Counted from the first letter of the stretch, positions 51,223-60,222 are shown. The stretch is DNA of 64,000 bases from Sphingobium yanoikuyae (GCF_013001025.1 NZ_CP053021.1:1629501-1693500), one strand, 5' to 3'. A program made the numbers and translations. Notes: a model not told the origin generated them from the sequence alone.

Positions 51223-51835
51223 ACGGATGATCCATATTGTCGACGATGAGGACGCGATTCGGCGCTCGGCCGGTTTCATGCTCAAGACTTCCGGATATGC
51301 CGTCGCGACCTATGCTTCGGGGGTCGCCTTCCTGCGGGAAGTGCGCCACGTCGAGGAGGGCTGCATCCTGCTCGACGTGCGCATGCCCGAGATGGACGGC
51401 CTCGAAGTCCAGCAGACGCTGCTGGAGCGGGGGATCGCTATGCCGGTCATCATCCTTACCGGCCATGGCGATATTTCGATCGCCGTGCGCGCGATGAAGG
51501 CGGGCGCCGTCGAATTCATCGAGAAGCCGTTCGAGAAGGCGACGCTGCTCGCGGCGATAACCGCCGGGTTCGACAGGCTCGATGGGCTGGGACGCCGCTC
51601 TGAGAAAGCCTTGGAAGCCGCAGTGCTTATTGCCGGTCTCACAAGCCGTGAGCAGGATGTTCTCAAGGGGCTGGCCGATGGCCTGCCCAACAAGACGATT
51701 GCCTTTGATCTTGGGATTTCGCCGCGGACCGTTGAGGTCCACCGCGCAAACCTCATGACCAAGCTGGGCGTGAGGAGCCTGTCCGATGCCTTGCGCATTG
51801 CCTTTGCAGCCAATCTCGGAGACGCGCAGTCTTAA
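51212..51835 (+). CDS. fixJ: FixJ-like response regulator
   Basis: The 207-residue protein has a receiver with D55 ([11 protein letters not shown]) and K105 (IEKPF), and a LuxR/NarL-type HTH ([20 protein letters not shown], then [12 protein letters not shown]). ATG 51212 has GGAG 7 nt upstream and overlaps fixL. Phosphorylated FixJ activates target promoters; TACGTA sites before nearby genes are likely targets. Confidence 0.92.
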   Translation: MTDRRMIHIVDDEDAIRRSAGFMLKTSGYAVATYASGVAFLREVRHVEEGCILLDVRMPEMDGLEVQQTLLERGIAMPVIILTGHGDISIAVRAMKAGAVEFIEKPFEKATLLAAITAGFDRLDGLGRRSEKALEAAVLIAGLTSREQDVLKGLADGLPNKTIAFDLGISPRTVEVHRANLMTKLGVRSLSDALRIAFAANLGDAQS

Positions 51836-52106
51836 GCCGCTTGAACAGACGATCTTCGTGATCCCAAGCGGGGCTTTTCCGGTGCACTGGTCACATCCCG
51901 GGCCAGATCCGGTCCGCGCTGGAACGGTCTTACCACCGATCAAGTGTTGCGCCGAATCGATAGGCCGCCAGGCTTGGGCGAACTGCGCGACGCGCTTGGG
52001 TGGAGCGATAGCCTGCGCAGGCCTCCCCCAGATCGTATCCGAACGGTCGCGCGAAGACAGGATATCACCAAGTTCCGCGGCTCAGCTTGATAGTGCCCGC
52101 ACCGCC
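51836..52106. other. Intergenic between fixJ and ohr
   Basis: About 270 bases, without a supported gene or clear repeat; nothing else recognised before the ohr promoter. Confidence 0.4.
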
Positions 52107-52135
52107 TTGACATGTAACATTGTGCACAATATAAT
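52107..52135 (+). promoter_or_regulatory. Consensus sigma-70 promoter with overlapping palindrome, before ohr
   Basis: TTGACA (52107-52112) and TATAAT (52130-52135) are both perfect, with a 17-nt spacer. The palindrome ATTGTGCACAAT (52119-52130) fills the spacer and touches the -10 box. A second AATTGTGC follows. OhrR operators are A/T-rich palindromes in this position, so repression by OhrR is expected. Confidence 0.85.
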
Positions 52136-52164
52136 TGTGCCATGTTAATTGGATGGAGCTGACG

Positions 52165-52590
52165 ATGAGCGCGCTATATAATACGAAGGTCACAGCAGTC
52201 GGTGGCCGTGCAGGAACGGTGAAGAGCGATGACGGCCTGCTCGATCTCTCCTTGGCACTTCCCAAGGCACTTGGCGGAAAGGGAGGCGCCACCAATCCGG
52301 AGCAGCTGTTCGCCGCTGGCTATGCGGCGTGCTTCGAGAATGCCGTGATCCACGTGGCCCGCACAGCGGCCGACAAAGTCAGGGACGATGACATCATCGT
52401 CGTGGCCGACGTCGGGTTGCTACCGAACGGCGCGGGCGGTTTTGCGCTGACCGTGGCACTCAACGTCGCGATTACGGGTCTCGATCAGGCCGCCGCCGAA
52501 GACATCGTTGCCAAGGCCCATGCGGTCTGCCCTTATTCGAATGCGGTAAAGGGGAATATCGACGTCGCGATCGCGGTGTCGGTCAACTGA
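52165..52590 (+). CDS. ohr: Organic hydroperoxide resistance protein
   Basis: The 141-residue OsmC/Ohr-fold protein carries its reactive pair, C56 (GYAACFENA) and C122 (AVCPYSNAV). It reduces organic and lipid hydroperoxides with lipoyl-dependent thiols. ATG 52165 has GGAG 7 nt upstream. It is transcribed from a very strong promoter with its repressor gene next. Confidence 0.94.
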   Translation: MSALYNTKVTAVGGRAGTVKSDDGLLDLSLALPKALGGKGGATNPEQLFAAGYAACFENAVIHVARTAADKVRDDDIIVVADVGLLPNGAGGFALTVALNVAITGLDQAAAEDIVAKAHAVCPYSNAVKGNIDVAIAVSVN

Positions 52591-52598
52591 GGATGAGA

Positions 52599-53066
52599 AT
52601 GGTGGACCTGCCGCATTACGAAGATCCGTTGGACCTCGATCGGCAGGTCTGCTTCCCGCTCTATGCGGCCTCCAACTTGCTCAATCGGCTGTACCGTCCA
52701 ATCCTTGGGGAACTGGGGCTCACCTATCCGCAATATCTGGTGATGCTTGTGCTCTGGAAGCACACGCCCCAAACGGTGGGATCGCTCGGGGATATGCTGC
52801 ACCTGGACAGCGGGACGTTGACGCCGCTCCTAAAGCGCATGGAACTCGCCGGGCTGATCAGCCGTATCCGTGACGTTGAGGACGAACGTCGCGTATTGAT
52901 CGGCCTTACAGGAAAGGGCCGCTCCCTTCGTTCGGATGCAGAGAAGGTACCGGCGATGTTGTCGGCTGGGCTGGCCATCGACGAGGCGGCCATCGCCGCG
53001 CTACGCGGACAGGTTCGCGAACTCGTCGCGGTGCTTCGCAAAGCGCGCCCCGGAAATCTCGAATGA
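52599..53066 (+). CDS. ohrR: OhrR, MarR family peroxide-sensing repressor
   Basis: The 155-residue MarR-type protein carries the N-terminal sensing C18 (DRQVCFPLYAASNLLNRLY) and a winged helix (LHLDSGTLTPLLKRMELAGL, DERRVLIGLT). ATG 52599 has AGGA 5 nt upstream; an alternative ATG lies at 52593. It should repress ohr and itself by binding the palindrome at 52119 until its Cys is oxidised. Confidence 0.92.
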   Translation: MVDLPHYEDPLDLDRQVCFPLYAASNLLNRLYRPILGELGLTYPQYLVMLVLWKHTPQTVGSLGDMLHLDSGTLTPLLKRMELAGLISRIRDVEDERRVLIGLTGKGRSLRSDAEKVPAMLSAGLAIDEAAIAALRGQVRELVAVLRKARPGNLE

Positions 53067-53206
53067 TCCGAAGATCGTCATGCTGACCATACATCATCCT
53101 GGTGTTTCACAGGCGGATTGGGTCGTCCAAATTCCACTCGACTAAGCGAACCACTTCCCGTGGCCGAGTATCTTCCACATTGCAGGTTCGCGTGACCGCG
53201 GACCAA

Positions 53207-53212
53207 TACGTA
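53207..53212 (+). promoter_or_regulatory. TACGTA site before response regulator 1
   Basis: AATACGTAAGG, with 63 bases between the TACGTA and the ATG at 53276. Same spacing as the other FixJ-type candidates. Confidence 0.5.
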
Positions 53213-53275
53213 AGGACGATTGTCTTGCGAGCGTGTCATCTGTCCGACCCGGCCCCCATTGGCGGGTATTTCAGG

Positions 53276-53701
53276 ATGGATATGAACACGAACACTGCAG
53301 CAGACCCGGCGCCTCACCCGGTCATCGCCCTTGTAGACGACGATCCGGGTGTCCGCCGTTCGGTTCAGCTCCTTCTCCGCTCACGCGGCTATGACGTCCG
53401 CTCCTACGCCTCGAGCGCGGCCATGCTGGCAGACGCGCAGGTGCTGGATGCCGCCTGTCTTGTCACCGACTATCTCATGCCCGAGATCGACGGGATCGCA
53501 GTGCTCGACGCGCTGCGCGAGCGCGGCTGGAACGGGCCTGCTATCCTGGTTTCGGCCTATTATTCCCCGCGCCTCATCGAACAGGCGAAACGGCAGGGAT
53601 TTGCGAGCGTCCTGGAAAAGCCGCTGCGAGAACATCTCCTCAGCGAGACCGTCTCCCGGCTCATCGGCAAGGGTGAAAAGGCTGCTGTTTCGTTGCCCTG
53701 A
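53276..53701 (+). CDS. Receiver-only response regulator 1
   Basis: The 141-residue protein is a single receiver domain of FixJ type: LVDDDPGVRRSV, phospho-accepting D65 in LVTDYLMPEIDG, SAYY and K in LEKPL. There is no output domain, so it may act as a phosphate sink or bind another protein. An alternative start at 53282 has AGGA 5 nt upstream. The upstream TACGTA suggests induction by FixJ. Confidence 0.85.
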   Translation: MDMNTNTAADPAPHPVIALVDDDPGVRRSVQLLLRSRGYDVRSYASSAAMLADAQVLDAACLVTDYLMPEIDGIAVLDALRERGWNGPAILVSAYYSPRLIEQAKRQGFASVLEKPLREHLLSETVSRLIGKGEKAAVSLP

Positions 53702-53812
53702 AGTCAGTCCATGTGTTCCTCGTCTCCAGCTTGCCCTGTACGGTCTTCAATGTCGGGGCCATGACGAATACCCTGCCGCGAAAGGCCTTCGCGAGGAGTC
53801 GGAAGAATAGGC

Positions 53813-55414
53813 ATGGACGAACAGCTGCCGGTCACGATTACTTTCCACGGCGCGGACCGCACAGTGACCGGATCCTGCATGGAAATCGCCTCCGGTGAAA
53901 GTCGCATCCTGATCGATTGCGGGCTCTTCCAGGGATCGCGAAGCCTGGAGACCTTGAACTATCGCACCTTCGCTTTCGACCCGGACAGGATCGATGCGGT
54001 GCTTATGACCCATGCGCATATCGATCATTGCGGTTTGCTACCGACGCTTGTTGCCGCCGGCTATGACGGTCCGGTCTGGTGCACGCCGCAGACGCGAGAT
54101 CTTCTCGACGTCGTGCTGCCCGACGCAGGCCGACTTCAGGAGAGCGATATCGCGCGCCGAAATCGGCGCGCCGACCGGGCGACCGAGCGGCCGTTACAGC
54201 CCATCTACACCGTTAGCGACGGTGAGCGCGCAGCACGCCTGGCGCGCGGCATTGCTTTGCAGCAATGGTTTGAGCCCGCACCCGGTATCCGGGCACGGCT
54301 CTGGAACGCGGCGCATATTCTCGGATCCGCCTCTATCGAGCTTTCCATCGGTGGTCTGCGCCTGCTCTTTTCCGGCGATCTGGGTCCGGAAAACAAGGCT
54401 TTCTATCCCGATCCCGAAGCACCCGCCGGGTTCGATCATGTGATGTGCGAGAGCACCTATGGTGATCGGACATTTGCGCAGCCCACGATCCGGCAACGCC
54501 GTACGCTGCTCCAGCAGGAGATCAGGCAGGCACTCGCACGGGGCGGCAATCTCGTCATTCCGGTGTTCGCGCTCGAACGCACACAGGAGTTGCTGCTCGA
54601 CATTGCCAGCCTGATCAATGCCGGCAGGATCGCCAGGGTGCCGGTTTACATCGATTCACCTCTGGCGGGTCAGACCACACAGATATTTGCCAGACATGCC
54701 GAAGCGCTGGAAGATTTGGGGCGGGGCAGGGTTTTCGATCACCCGGCCTTTCATTTTGTCGAGACCGCAGATGAGTCGATGGCGCTCAACGACGTGTCGG
54801 GTGGGATCATCCTTGCTGCGTCCGGAATGTGCGAGGGCGGGCGCATTCGTCATCATCTTCGGCACAATCTGCCCCGCCCGGACTCAACGATCCTGTTCGT
54901 GGGGTTCCAGTCGGCGGGCACGCTGGGCCGCGCGATCCTGGAGGGTGCCAAACGCGTGCGAATGTCGGGCCGCACGATACCGGTCCAGGCATCGATCCGG
55001 CGGCTCGAAAGCTATGCGGCCCATGCGGATCAAGATGGGCTTATCGCCTGGCTCGCGGATCGGGCGCCTATTTCTGGAAGTCTGTTCCTTACCCACGGGG
55101 AAGCGAAAGCACTCGATATGCTCAGCGCCCGGATTACCGAGGGTGGCTTGGCGCGTTCGATCATAATTCCGCAGATGGGTGAGCGCTATGCCCTGGCTCC
55201 AGCGGTGCCGGCGAGCCTCGAGGGCGCGGCCCTTCCCGAGGCCGGCGCTGCGATCGGTTCGGACTGGCGCAATAGCTACGCTGATCTCCTCGTCAATCTT
55301 CAGGCCAAACTTCGGGAAATCCCAACCGCGCAAGGTCGCGAGGCGGCACTGCGGCGCATGACGGAAATGCTGGCCATTTCAAAAGCCGAACAATCGGTCC
55401 CGCCGGAGGATTGA
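53813..55414 (+). CDS. MBL-fold beta-CASP hydrolase, RNA-processing type
   Basis: The 533-residue protein has the metal site HAHIDHCG (H67, H69, D71, H72 in MTHAHIDHCG), an N-terminal VTGSCMEI, and beta-CASP features (IPVFALERTQELL, ILAASGMCEGGRIRHHL, YAAHADQ). It should be an Zn-dependent endo- or exoribonuclease of the YSH1/CPSF type. Genes of this family accompany USP and GNAT genes in low-oxygen regulons. The ATG follows AGGAG at a long distance. Confidence 0.88.
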   Translation: MDEQLPVTITFHGADRTVTGSCMEIASGESRILIDCGLFQGSRSLETLNYRTFAFDPDRIDAVLMTHAHIDHCGLLPTLVAAGYDGPVWCTPQTRDLLDVVLPDAGRLQESDIARRNRRADRATERPLQPIYTVSDGERAARLARGIALQQWFEPAPGIRARLWNAAHILGSASIELSIGGLRLLFSGDLGPENKAFYPDPEAPAGFDHVMCESTYGDRTFAQPTIRQRRTLLQQEIRQALARGGNLVIPVFALERTQELLLDIASLINAGRIARVPVYIDSPLAGQTTQIFARHAEALEDLGRGRVFDHPAFHFVETADESMALNDVSGGIILAASGMCEGGRIRHHLRHNLPRPDSTILFVGFQSAGTLGRAILEGAKRVRMSGRTIPVQASIRRLESYAAHADQDGLIAWLADRAPISGSLFLTHGEAKALDMLSARITEGGLARSIIIPQMGERYALAPAVPASLEGAALPEAGAAIGSDWRNSYADLLVNLQAKLREIPTAQGREAALRRMTEMLAISKAEQSVPPED

Positions 55415-55947
55415 TCGATAGGGACAATCGACACTTTCGCTCTGTGACGCGCGCCATCGTAAAATTTCAACCAATGAGGCCAGCGCCGTCGCCTGCAGGT
55501 TCCCGACAGGACTGCCGGGCGATGCCCGCGCTATCACCCCAAAGACAAGCGCGGCGCCGTAAACGGCGGCGAGACAGAAGATGCCGACCGCGGTGTCGAT
55601 GCCCAAAGCGATGAGCCAGCGCCAAATATGAACTCCGTACGGTCGAGCGGGCCAGTCGTGCTACATGGCCGGACACGTCAGCCCGCGATTGCCGTCATGG
55701 CGAGCGGGACTGTCATGATACCAACGAGCAAGCTGATACCGATCGTGATCCGCAACCTCTGTTCATCGCGCTCGGACCGGGATGTGCTCGATGGCAAAGT
55801 CGGCGTGCAGAAACTGCTGCCGGTCTGGGGAGCCAACGGGGAATACGGCATCGATGTTACTTTCATTATGAAACCGGGAGCCAGGCTAGAACCAGGATCG
55901 GGCTCGCCGCATTCGTAATTATACGCAGCGATTTTAGAATGGATCAC
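55415..55947. other. Intergenic, 533 bp, possible decayed membrane gene
   Basis: No confident gene. On the minus strand, one frame (about 55379-55606) reads GIDTAVGIFCLAAVYGAALV and another (55678-55947) ends RITIGISLLVGIMTVPLAMT; both are membrane-like, but neither has a good start. They may be parts of one decayed membrane protein. Confidence 0.35.
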
Positions 55948-56469
55948 CTAAGCCGGCTTGAGCATCTTGCGAACCAGAACCAGCGTGGCGTCACCGGGCA
56001 GGGGCTGCACCACAAATCCCGAATCCCTCTCGACCTGGATCGCAGCGCGGTTGCCACGGTTCTCGATGGATTCGATCACGGAAAGTCCCCGGTCTGTGGC
56101 GCGCTTGGCAAGGAAGGCCAACAGGGTCCAGCCGATCCCTTCATCATGATGTTCGCCATGGACCGAAATCGCGACTTCACCGCGCTCACCCGCCGCATCG
56201 CAGGCGAGCATGCCCGTAGCAACGACCGTCCCATCCGCCAGAAATACCAGATAACTCTCGATATTGCTGCTATCGCTCGAAGTCATGGCCTTGATTTGAT
56301 CTGCACCGATGACGTTCAACCCGCTGAGGAAGCGGAAACGCAAATCTTCCTGCGTGATCGAGCGGAACAGGTCGGTGAGCGCCGCTGCGTCGTCCGGGCG
56401 TGCCCGTCTGACCTTCAGTTCCAGACCCGATCGGGTCGTCAGTTGGACGGGTTTTTCATTGATCTTCAT
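55948..56469 (-). CDS. GNAT family acetyltransferase
   Basis: From 56469 (MKINEKPVQLTTRSGLELKV) the 173-residue protein shows a GNAT fold: VRRARPDDAAALTDLFRSI, YLVFLADGTVVATGML, an EVAISVHGEHHDEGIGWTLL acetyl-CoA site and IESIENRGNRAAIQVERDSG. It resembles the acetyltransferase domain of Pat-type protein acetylases. The start is uncertain; longer in-frame starts exist, and the ribosome site is weak. Confidence 0.85.
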   Translation of the reverse strand: MKINEKPVQLTTRSGLELKVRRARPDDAAALTDLFRSITQEDLRFRFLSGLNVIGADQIKAMTSSDSSNIESYLVFLADGTVVATGMLACDAAGERGEVAISVHGEHHDEGIGWTLLAFLAKRATDRGLSVIESIENRGNRAAIQVERDSGFVVQPLPGDATLVLVRKMLKPA

Positions 56470-56882
56470 GACAGGTCCCATTCGTTTGTGCAGGCGGCCT
56501 TTGGTTGCTGCCGGGAGAATGATCTTGCCGCCAATCTCGGCGTGGGCATTCTGTCGAAACGGGAGGCGAACAAGAGTCTTCTGCACTGGCGAAATCGCTG
56601 TGGCTGTCATCCCGGCCGAGCGCACTACGCAAATGCCCTGATCTGGATGCCTGTCACAATTCCCATGTCTTTGAGGCCGGATTGGACTTCCCCTAGCCTC
56701 CTCCGATGAACCCTTGATAACCAAGCGCCTGCGTTCAGGGTTGGTACGGATCGTTTAGCGGGGAACTCCAGCAGGAACGAACTTCAGGGCCATCCCAACG
56801 TGGCAGCAACTCCGTCAACGGCGGCGGAATCGCCTCTGCGCACAAGGCTCGAACGTGGATGCCAATCCGTCTTACAGCCCCA
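56470..56882. other. Intergenic, 413 bp, between GNAT and cls
   Basis: Upstream region of the GNAT gene and downstream of cls. A degenerate half-site, TTGCGTAG, occurs on the minus strand near 56632. No gene, terminator with T tract or repeat was recognised. Confidence 0.4.
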
Positions 56883-58313
56883 TCAGAGGAGAGGACTAAT
56901 CAGGCGCGCCAGATTCTCGGCGATTTTCCGCATGAACGGTCGACCGGCCCAATCCTCGGGCGTCAGTTCCCTGCTGCCGGCGAAATAGCGCTCCTCCACG
57001 GCTCGAATGCGGCGGACTTCGCCGGGGGCGTATATGACCAGATTGGCCTCTGCATTGAGTGTGAACGACCGGATATCGACGTTGCTCGAGCCGACTGTGG
57101 CGAGGTCATCGTCGACGGTGATGTGCTTGGCGTGGAGCAGCCTGTCCTCATAAAGGAACAGACGCACGCCAGCACGCAGCATTTCCGCGTAGAAGGAGCG
57201 CTGAGCGAGGCCAACCAGCAGCTGATCCTGCACGAGTGAGACGATGAGGCGCACATCCACACCGCGCAGGACGGCGGACTGGATGGCTTCGATCAATCCT
57301 TCGTCGGGAATGAAATAGGGGGTGGTGATAACGACACGCTCGCGCGCGCCATAAATGAGCTCGACGGTGAGGCGTTCGCTTCCAGACACCGGATAATCGG
57401 GTCCGCTGGGCAGCAGCTGCAGTGGTACGTCTCCGCCTTGCCTCGCAGCGGGGAACAGAGCATCGCCTGCCAATTGCTGTTCGGTTTCGAGATACCAGTC
57501 CGACAGGAATACCGACTGCAATTGCGCGACGATCGGCCCCGTCGCGCGCGCCACCAGTTCCTGATTGCGGATGCCGGGCCGGAAATCGGCGGCGACGATA
57601 TTCTGGGAGCCGATATAGCCGATCTGTCCGTCGATGATAGTGAGTTTGCGGTGATTGCGAAGGTCGGCTCGCGCCGGCCGCCATCGTAATGGCCTGACCG
57701 GCAGGACCTCCCTTGCATCGATGCCCCGTGCCTGCATGGCTGCAATCACGCGTGAGCGCCAGGGCCGCGAGCCCAGCGCATCGATCATTACCCTGCAGGA
57801 GACGCCGCGCCCGGCCGCGCGGCCCAGCGCTTCGACGACCTGCGTTCCGACCTCGTCGTCGGCGAAGATATAGACCAGCAGATGAACATGATCGCGCGCG
57901 TCGCCAATGTCCCGGCAAAGGCTCTCGACGGTGTCATCATATTCGTAAAGCAGTTGAAGGTCATTGCCACCAACCGCTTTCATTCCGCCCAGGTTCGTGA
58001 CGAGTTGCGCGACAGGACGACGCCCCCAGTCAATGTTGGCGGGAAATCCTGTCGCTGCCGCAACGAGTGCCGCATCGGCCTGTCCGGATCTTGGGTTGCC
58101 GGCAAAACGCTGCCTTCGCCATTTGGGAAATCGGGGGCGGCCGATAGCGATATAAAGGATGAGGCCGGGAATCGGCAGGAAGAAGAGGAGCAACAACCAG
58201 CTCCGGGCCGCTTCGGGAGACCGGCGGAGCGGAACGAGCAAGACCATCGCCAGCCGGATGATCCACTCGATCGCCAGATAGAATGCGCCCCAATGTTCCT
58301 CTAGATAAGTCAT
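56883..58313 (-). CDS. cls: Cardiolipin synthase (phospholipase D family)
   Basis: From 58313 (MTYLEEHWGAFYLAIEWIIR) the 476-residue protein has two N-terminal membrane segments. Two HKD motifs follow: HRKLTIIDGQIGYIGSQN and HAKHITVDDDLATVGSSN. It makes cardiolipin from phosphatidylglycerol in the inner membrane, which stiffens the membrane under stress. Length is typical. The frame upstream of 58313 is not supported. Confidence 0.92.
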   Translation of the reverse strand: MTYLEEHWGAFYLAIEWIIRLAMVLLVPLRRSPEAARSWLLLLFFLPIPGLILYIAIGRPRFPKWRRQRFAGNPRSGQADAALVAAATGFPANIDWGRRPVAQLVTNLGGMKAVGGNDLQLLYEYDDTVESLCRDIGDARDHVHLLVYIFADDEVGTQVVEALGRAAGRGVSCRVMIDALGSRPWRSRVIAAMQARGIDAREVLPVRPLRWRPARADLRNHRKLTIIDGQIGYIGSQNIVAADFRPGIRNQELVARATGPIVAQLQSVFLSDWYLETEQQLAGDALFPAARQGGDVPLQLLPSGPDYPVSGSERLTVELIYGARERVVITTPYFIPDEGLIEAIQSAVLRGVDVRLIVSLVQDQLLVGLAQRSFYAEMLRAGVRLFLYEDRLLHAKHITVDDDLATVGSSNVDIRSFTLNAEANLVIYAPGEVRRIRAVEERYFAGSRELTPEDWAGRPFMRKIAENLARLISPLL

Positions 58314-58437
58314 TCCGTCATCGTTGCTGGTGCGCGGGATGTCGGCAAGTTCTTCCTGGCGCGAAGGATGGTGAGTTGCGGTCCTTTGGCACGGGACGGT
58401 TGGCACTTGTGCTTGTTCGCCGCTGCGCAGCGCAACG

Positions 58438-58599
58438 TTGAGCGAACGGAGCGCGGCGCGACAGGAGAGCCTGCCGAAGCGCCGGCAACAGCGCGAACGG
58501 TCCGCAGAACGCTGGGAAGAGATGGCCCGCGCCGCCGAAGAAACCGAGCGACGCACAGCGATCAATGAAGCGCAAAAGCGGGCAAGGGACATGGCATGA
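58438..58599 (+). pseudogene. C-terminal remnant of an Arg/Glu-rich protein
   Basis: A frame open from about 58380 encodes a charged helix (MSERSAARQESLPKRRQQRE, if read from the TTG at 58438) ending EAQKRARDMA. No credible start or ribosome site exists, but the stop overlaps an ATG (ATGA at 58596) that would begin the DksA-like fragment. It is probably the remaining 3' end of a gene once coupled to it. Confidence 0.35.
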
Positions 58600-58848
58600 C
58601 CAACGCTCGGTGAACTTCCGGTGGGCTACCATCCCTCGGACGACGAGACTTTCATGAGCCCCCTGCGGTTGGGGTATTCTCGTTCGCATTCGCTGGCCTG
58701 GAAGCTGCAGATGCTCGGTGAGGTCGAGGTTGCCCTCGATCTGTTGCAGATGGAGCAGCTCGGCGGACGCACCCTCAAGATCGTGCGGCACATGAGTCCT
58801 CCTGCCTCGATAAGGGATGGCGCCTCACCCAACCCTGGTCTCGCCTGA
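58596..58848 (+). pseudogene. DksA/TraR-like N-terminal fragment, frameshifted
   Basis: ATG 58596 reads MTNAR then stop, but in another frame LPVGYHPSDDETFMSPLRLG continues with SLAWKLQMLGEVEVALDLLQ. This matches the DksA N-terminus (YxPSxxExFM, then a LLAWKxxIL helix). The zinc finger and C-terminal helix are missing. A frameshift and a 3' truncation make this a relic. Confidence 0.5.
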
Positions 58849-58859
58849 CTTCGGGAACT

Positions 58860-58865
58860 TACGTA
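58860..58865 (+). promoter_or_regulatory. TACGTA site before response regulator 2
   Basis: CTTACGTAGCG, with 64 bases between the TACGTA and the ATG at 58930. A TATAAA lies about 20 bases downstream of it. Confidence 0.5.
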
Positions 58866-58929
58866 GCGACGCGCGTCCTTATAAAGACACATAGCAGAAA
58901 CAGGTCGGCATGATCCGGCAGGTGCGAGG

Positions 58930-59325
58930 ATGCACGATATGGTTGATCCGGCGCTGTCCGCGCGTCCCAGGATATGTGTGGTCGATGATGACGCGGCAGT
59001 GCGCCGCGCGAGCTTGCTGGCGCTTGAGGCATGCGGCTACGACGTGCGTGCGCATTCGAGCCCCCTGCACGCACTCAGGGACCCTGCCATCGGGGATGCC
59101 CTTTGCCTGGTCACGGAGTTTCTCATGCAGGGCATGGACGGGATCGCGCTGGTGCGCGGCCTGCGCGCGGGAGGCTGGACCCGCCCGGCTATCCTCGTCA
59201 CGGCCTATCGCGATGACTATCTCGTCGCGGCTAAGGGCGAGGAGATATTCATCGACATATTCGAGAAGCCCGCGATCGAGCGGCGCCTGATCGCGTCCGT
59301 GGATCGGGCGACCGGCCGCACCTGA
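58930..59325 (+). CDS. Receiver-only regulator 2 with Asp-to-Glu change
   Basis: The 131-residue protein is a FixJ-type receiver (ICVVDDDAAVRRASLL, VTAY, FEKP) and a paralogue of the 53276 product. The phospho-acceptor position is Glu: LVTEFLMQGMDG (E63) against LVTDYLMPEIDG. It cannot be phosphorylated normally and may mimic the active form. Start 58939 (M4) has GAGGA 8 nt upstream and is an alternative. Confidence 0.85.
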   Translation: MHDMVDPALSARPRICVVDDDAAVRRASLLALEACGYDVRAHSSPLHALRDPAIGDALCLVTEFLMQGMDGIALVRGLRAGGWTRPAILVTAYRDDYLVAAKGEEIFIDIFEKPAIERRLIASVDRATGRT

Positions 59326-59334
59326 CACCGCAGC

Positions 59335-59340
59335 TACGTA
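59335..59340 (+). promoter_or_regulatory. TACGTA site before the universal stress protein gene
   Basis: AGCTACGTATATTC, with 63 bases between the TACGTA and the ATG at 59404; the complementary strand reads ATACGTAG. Confidence 0.5.
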
Positions 59341-59403
59341 TATTCCCGAAATGCCTGGTGCAGCCCTTTCAGCGACCTTCGTCCTATCGGGAGGAAGTGG
59401 GAC

Positions 59404-60222
59404 ATGCTCAAGGATATTCTGGCGATCGTAGATACAGGCGAAGCCGACGAACAGTTCCTCAAGGAAGTGCTCGCCTTCGCTCGCCTTCATGAAGCCCATC
59501 TCTCGATCGCGATCCTGTCAGCCATCCCGACGCCCGATTACGCCATCGCCTTCGGGCCGCCCTATATCGTACTCGCCGATTTCCTGAAGGCGTCGGAAGA
59601 GAAGCAGGCGCGCGTGGAAAAGCTGGTCGGGGGCGAGGGTGTCGAGGTCCGTATATTGAGCGACGATCCGGCGATCCTGCTGGACAAGGCGCCGGTTCAG
59701 GCGCGCTATGCCGATCTGGTGCTGTTCGGCCCGGCCGCTGCCTATGCCAATCAGCGGCTGCGGCGGCGGCTCGTTGAAAATGTGGCTCTGTCCTCGGGAC
59801 GGCCGTTGCTGGTCCTGCCAGATGCCTGGCAGCCGCGCGCGTTCAAGCATCTGCTGGTTGGCTGGAACGCGACCCGCGAAGCGACCCGGGCCGTGAGCGA
59901 GGCACAGATGCTCGCGTCTCCTGGCGCACGGATCGAGATCGTGATCGTCGATGGCGACCCTTCGACCCGAGGCCATGGCTCCGATCCCGGTGCGGATATC
60001 GCGCGAAACCTCTCTCGACACGGCTTTGCCGTGACGGTTCACGCGCTGGCGTCCGATGGAAACAGTGAGGCTGAAGTGCTCGAGGGCATGGCCCGCCGCC
60101 AGCAGGCCGACATGCTCGTCCTGGGCGCGTCGGCGCATTCGAAATTACGCGAGTTGTTCCTGGGCGGCGTCACCCACGATCTGCTCGACGGCGCGCCGGT
60201 TCCGATCCTGTTCGCGCATTAA
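59404..60222 (+). CDS. Universal stress protein, 272 aa
   Basis: The protein begins MLKDILAIVDTGEADEQFLK. It carries a second UspA-like half, HLLVGWNATREATRAVSEAQ, with DMLVLGASAHSKLRELFLGG and a final PVPILFAH. The GxSxxSKxRE pattern resembles the ATP-binding loop of UspA. Tandem USPs of this kind are induced by low oxygen or starvation. GGGAGGAAG precedes the ATG. Confidence 0.9.
   Translation: MLKDILAIVDTGEADEQFLKEVLAFARLHEAHLSIAILSAIPTPDYAIAFGPPYIVLADFLKASEEKQARVEKLVGGEGVEVRILSDDPAILLDKAPVQARYADLVLFGPAAAYANQRLRRRLVENVALSSGRPLLVLPDAWQPRAFKHLLVGWNATREATRAVSEAQMLASPGARIEIVIVDGDPSTRGHGSDPGADIARNLSRHGFAVTVHALASDGNSEAEVLEGMARRQQADMLVLGASAHSKLRELFLGGVTHDLLDGAPVPILFAH

Noticed and set aside
55628..55918. 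96-codon plus-strand frame
   Set aside because: No ribosome site and ambiguous composition; it competes with the minus-strand frames in the same gap.
55379..55947. Small membrane protein on the minus strand
   Set aside because: Two hydrophobic frames exist but are in different registers, with only a TTG or weak start. Kept as a possible relic, not a gene.
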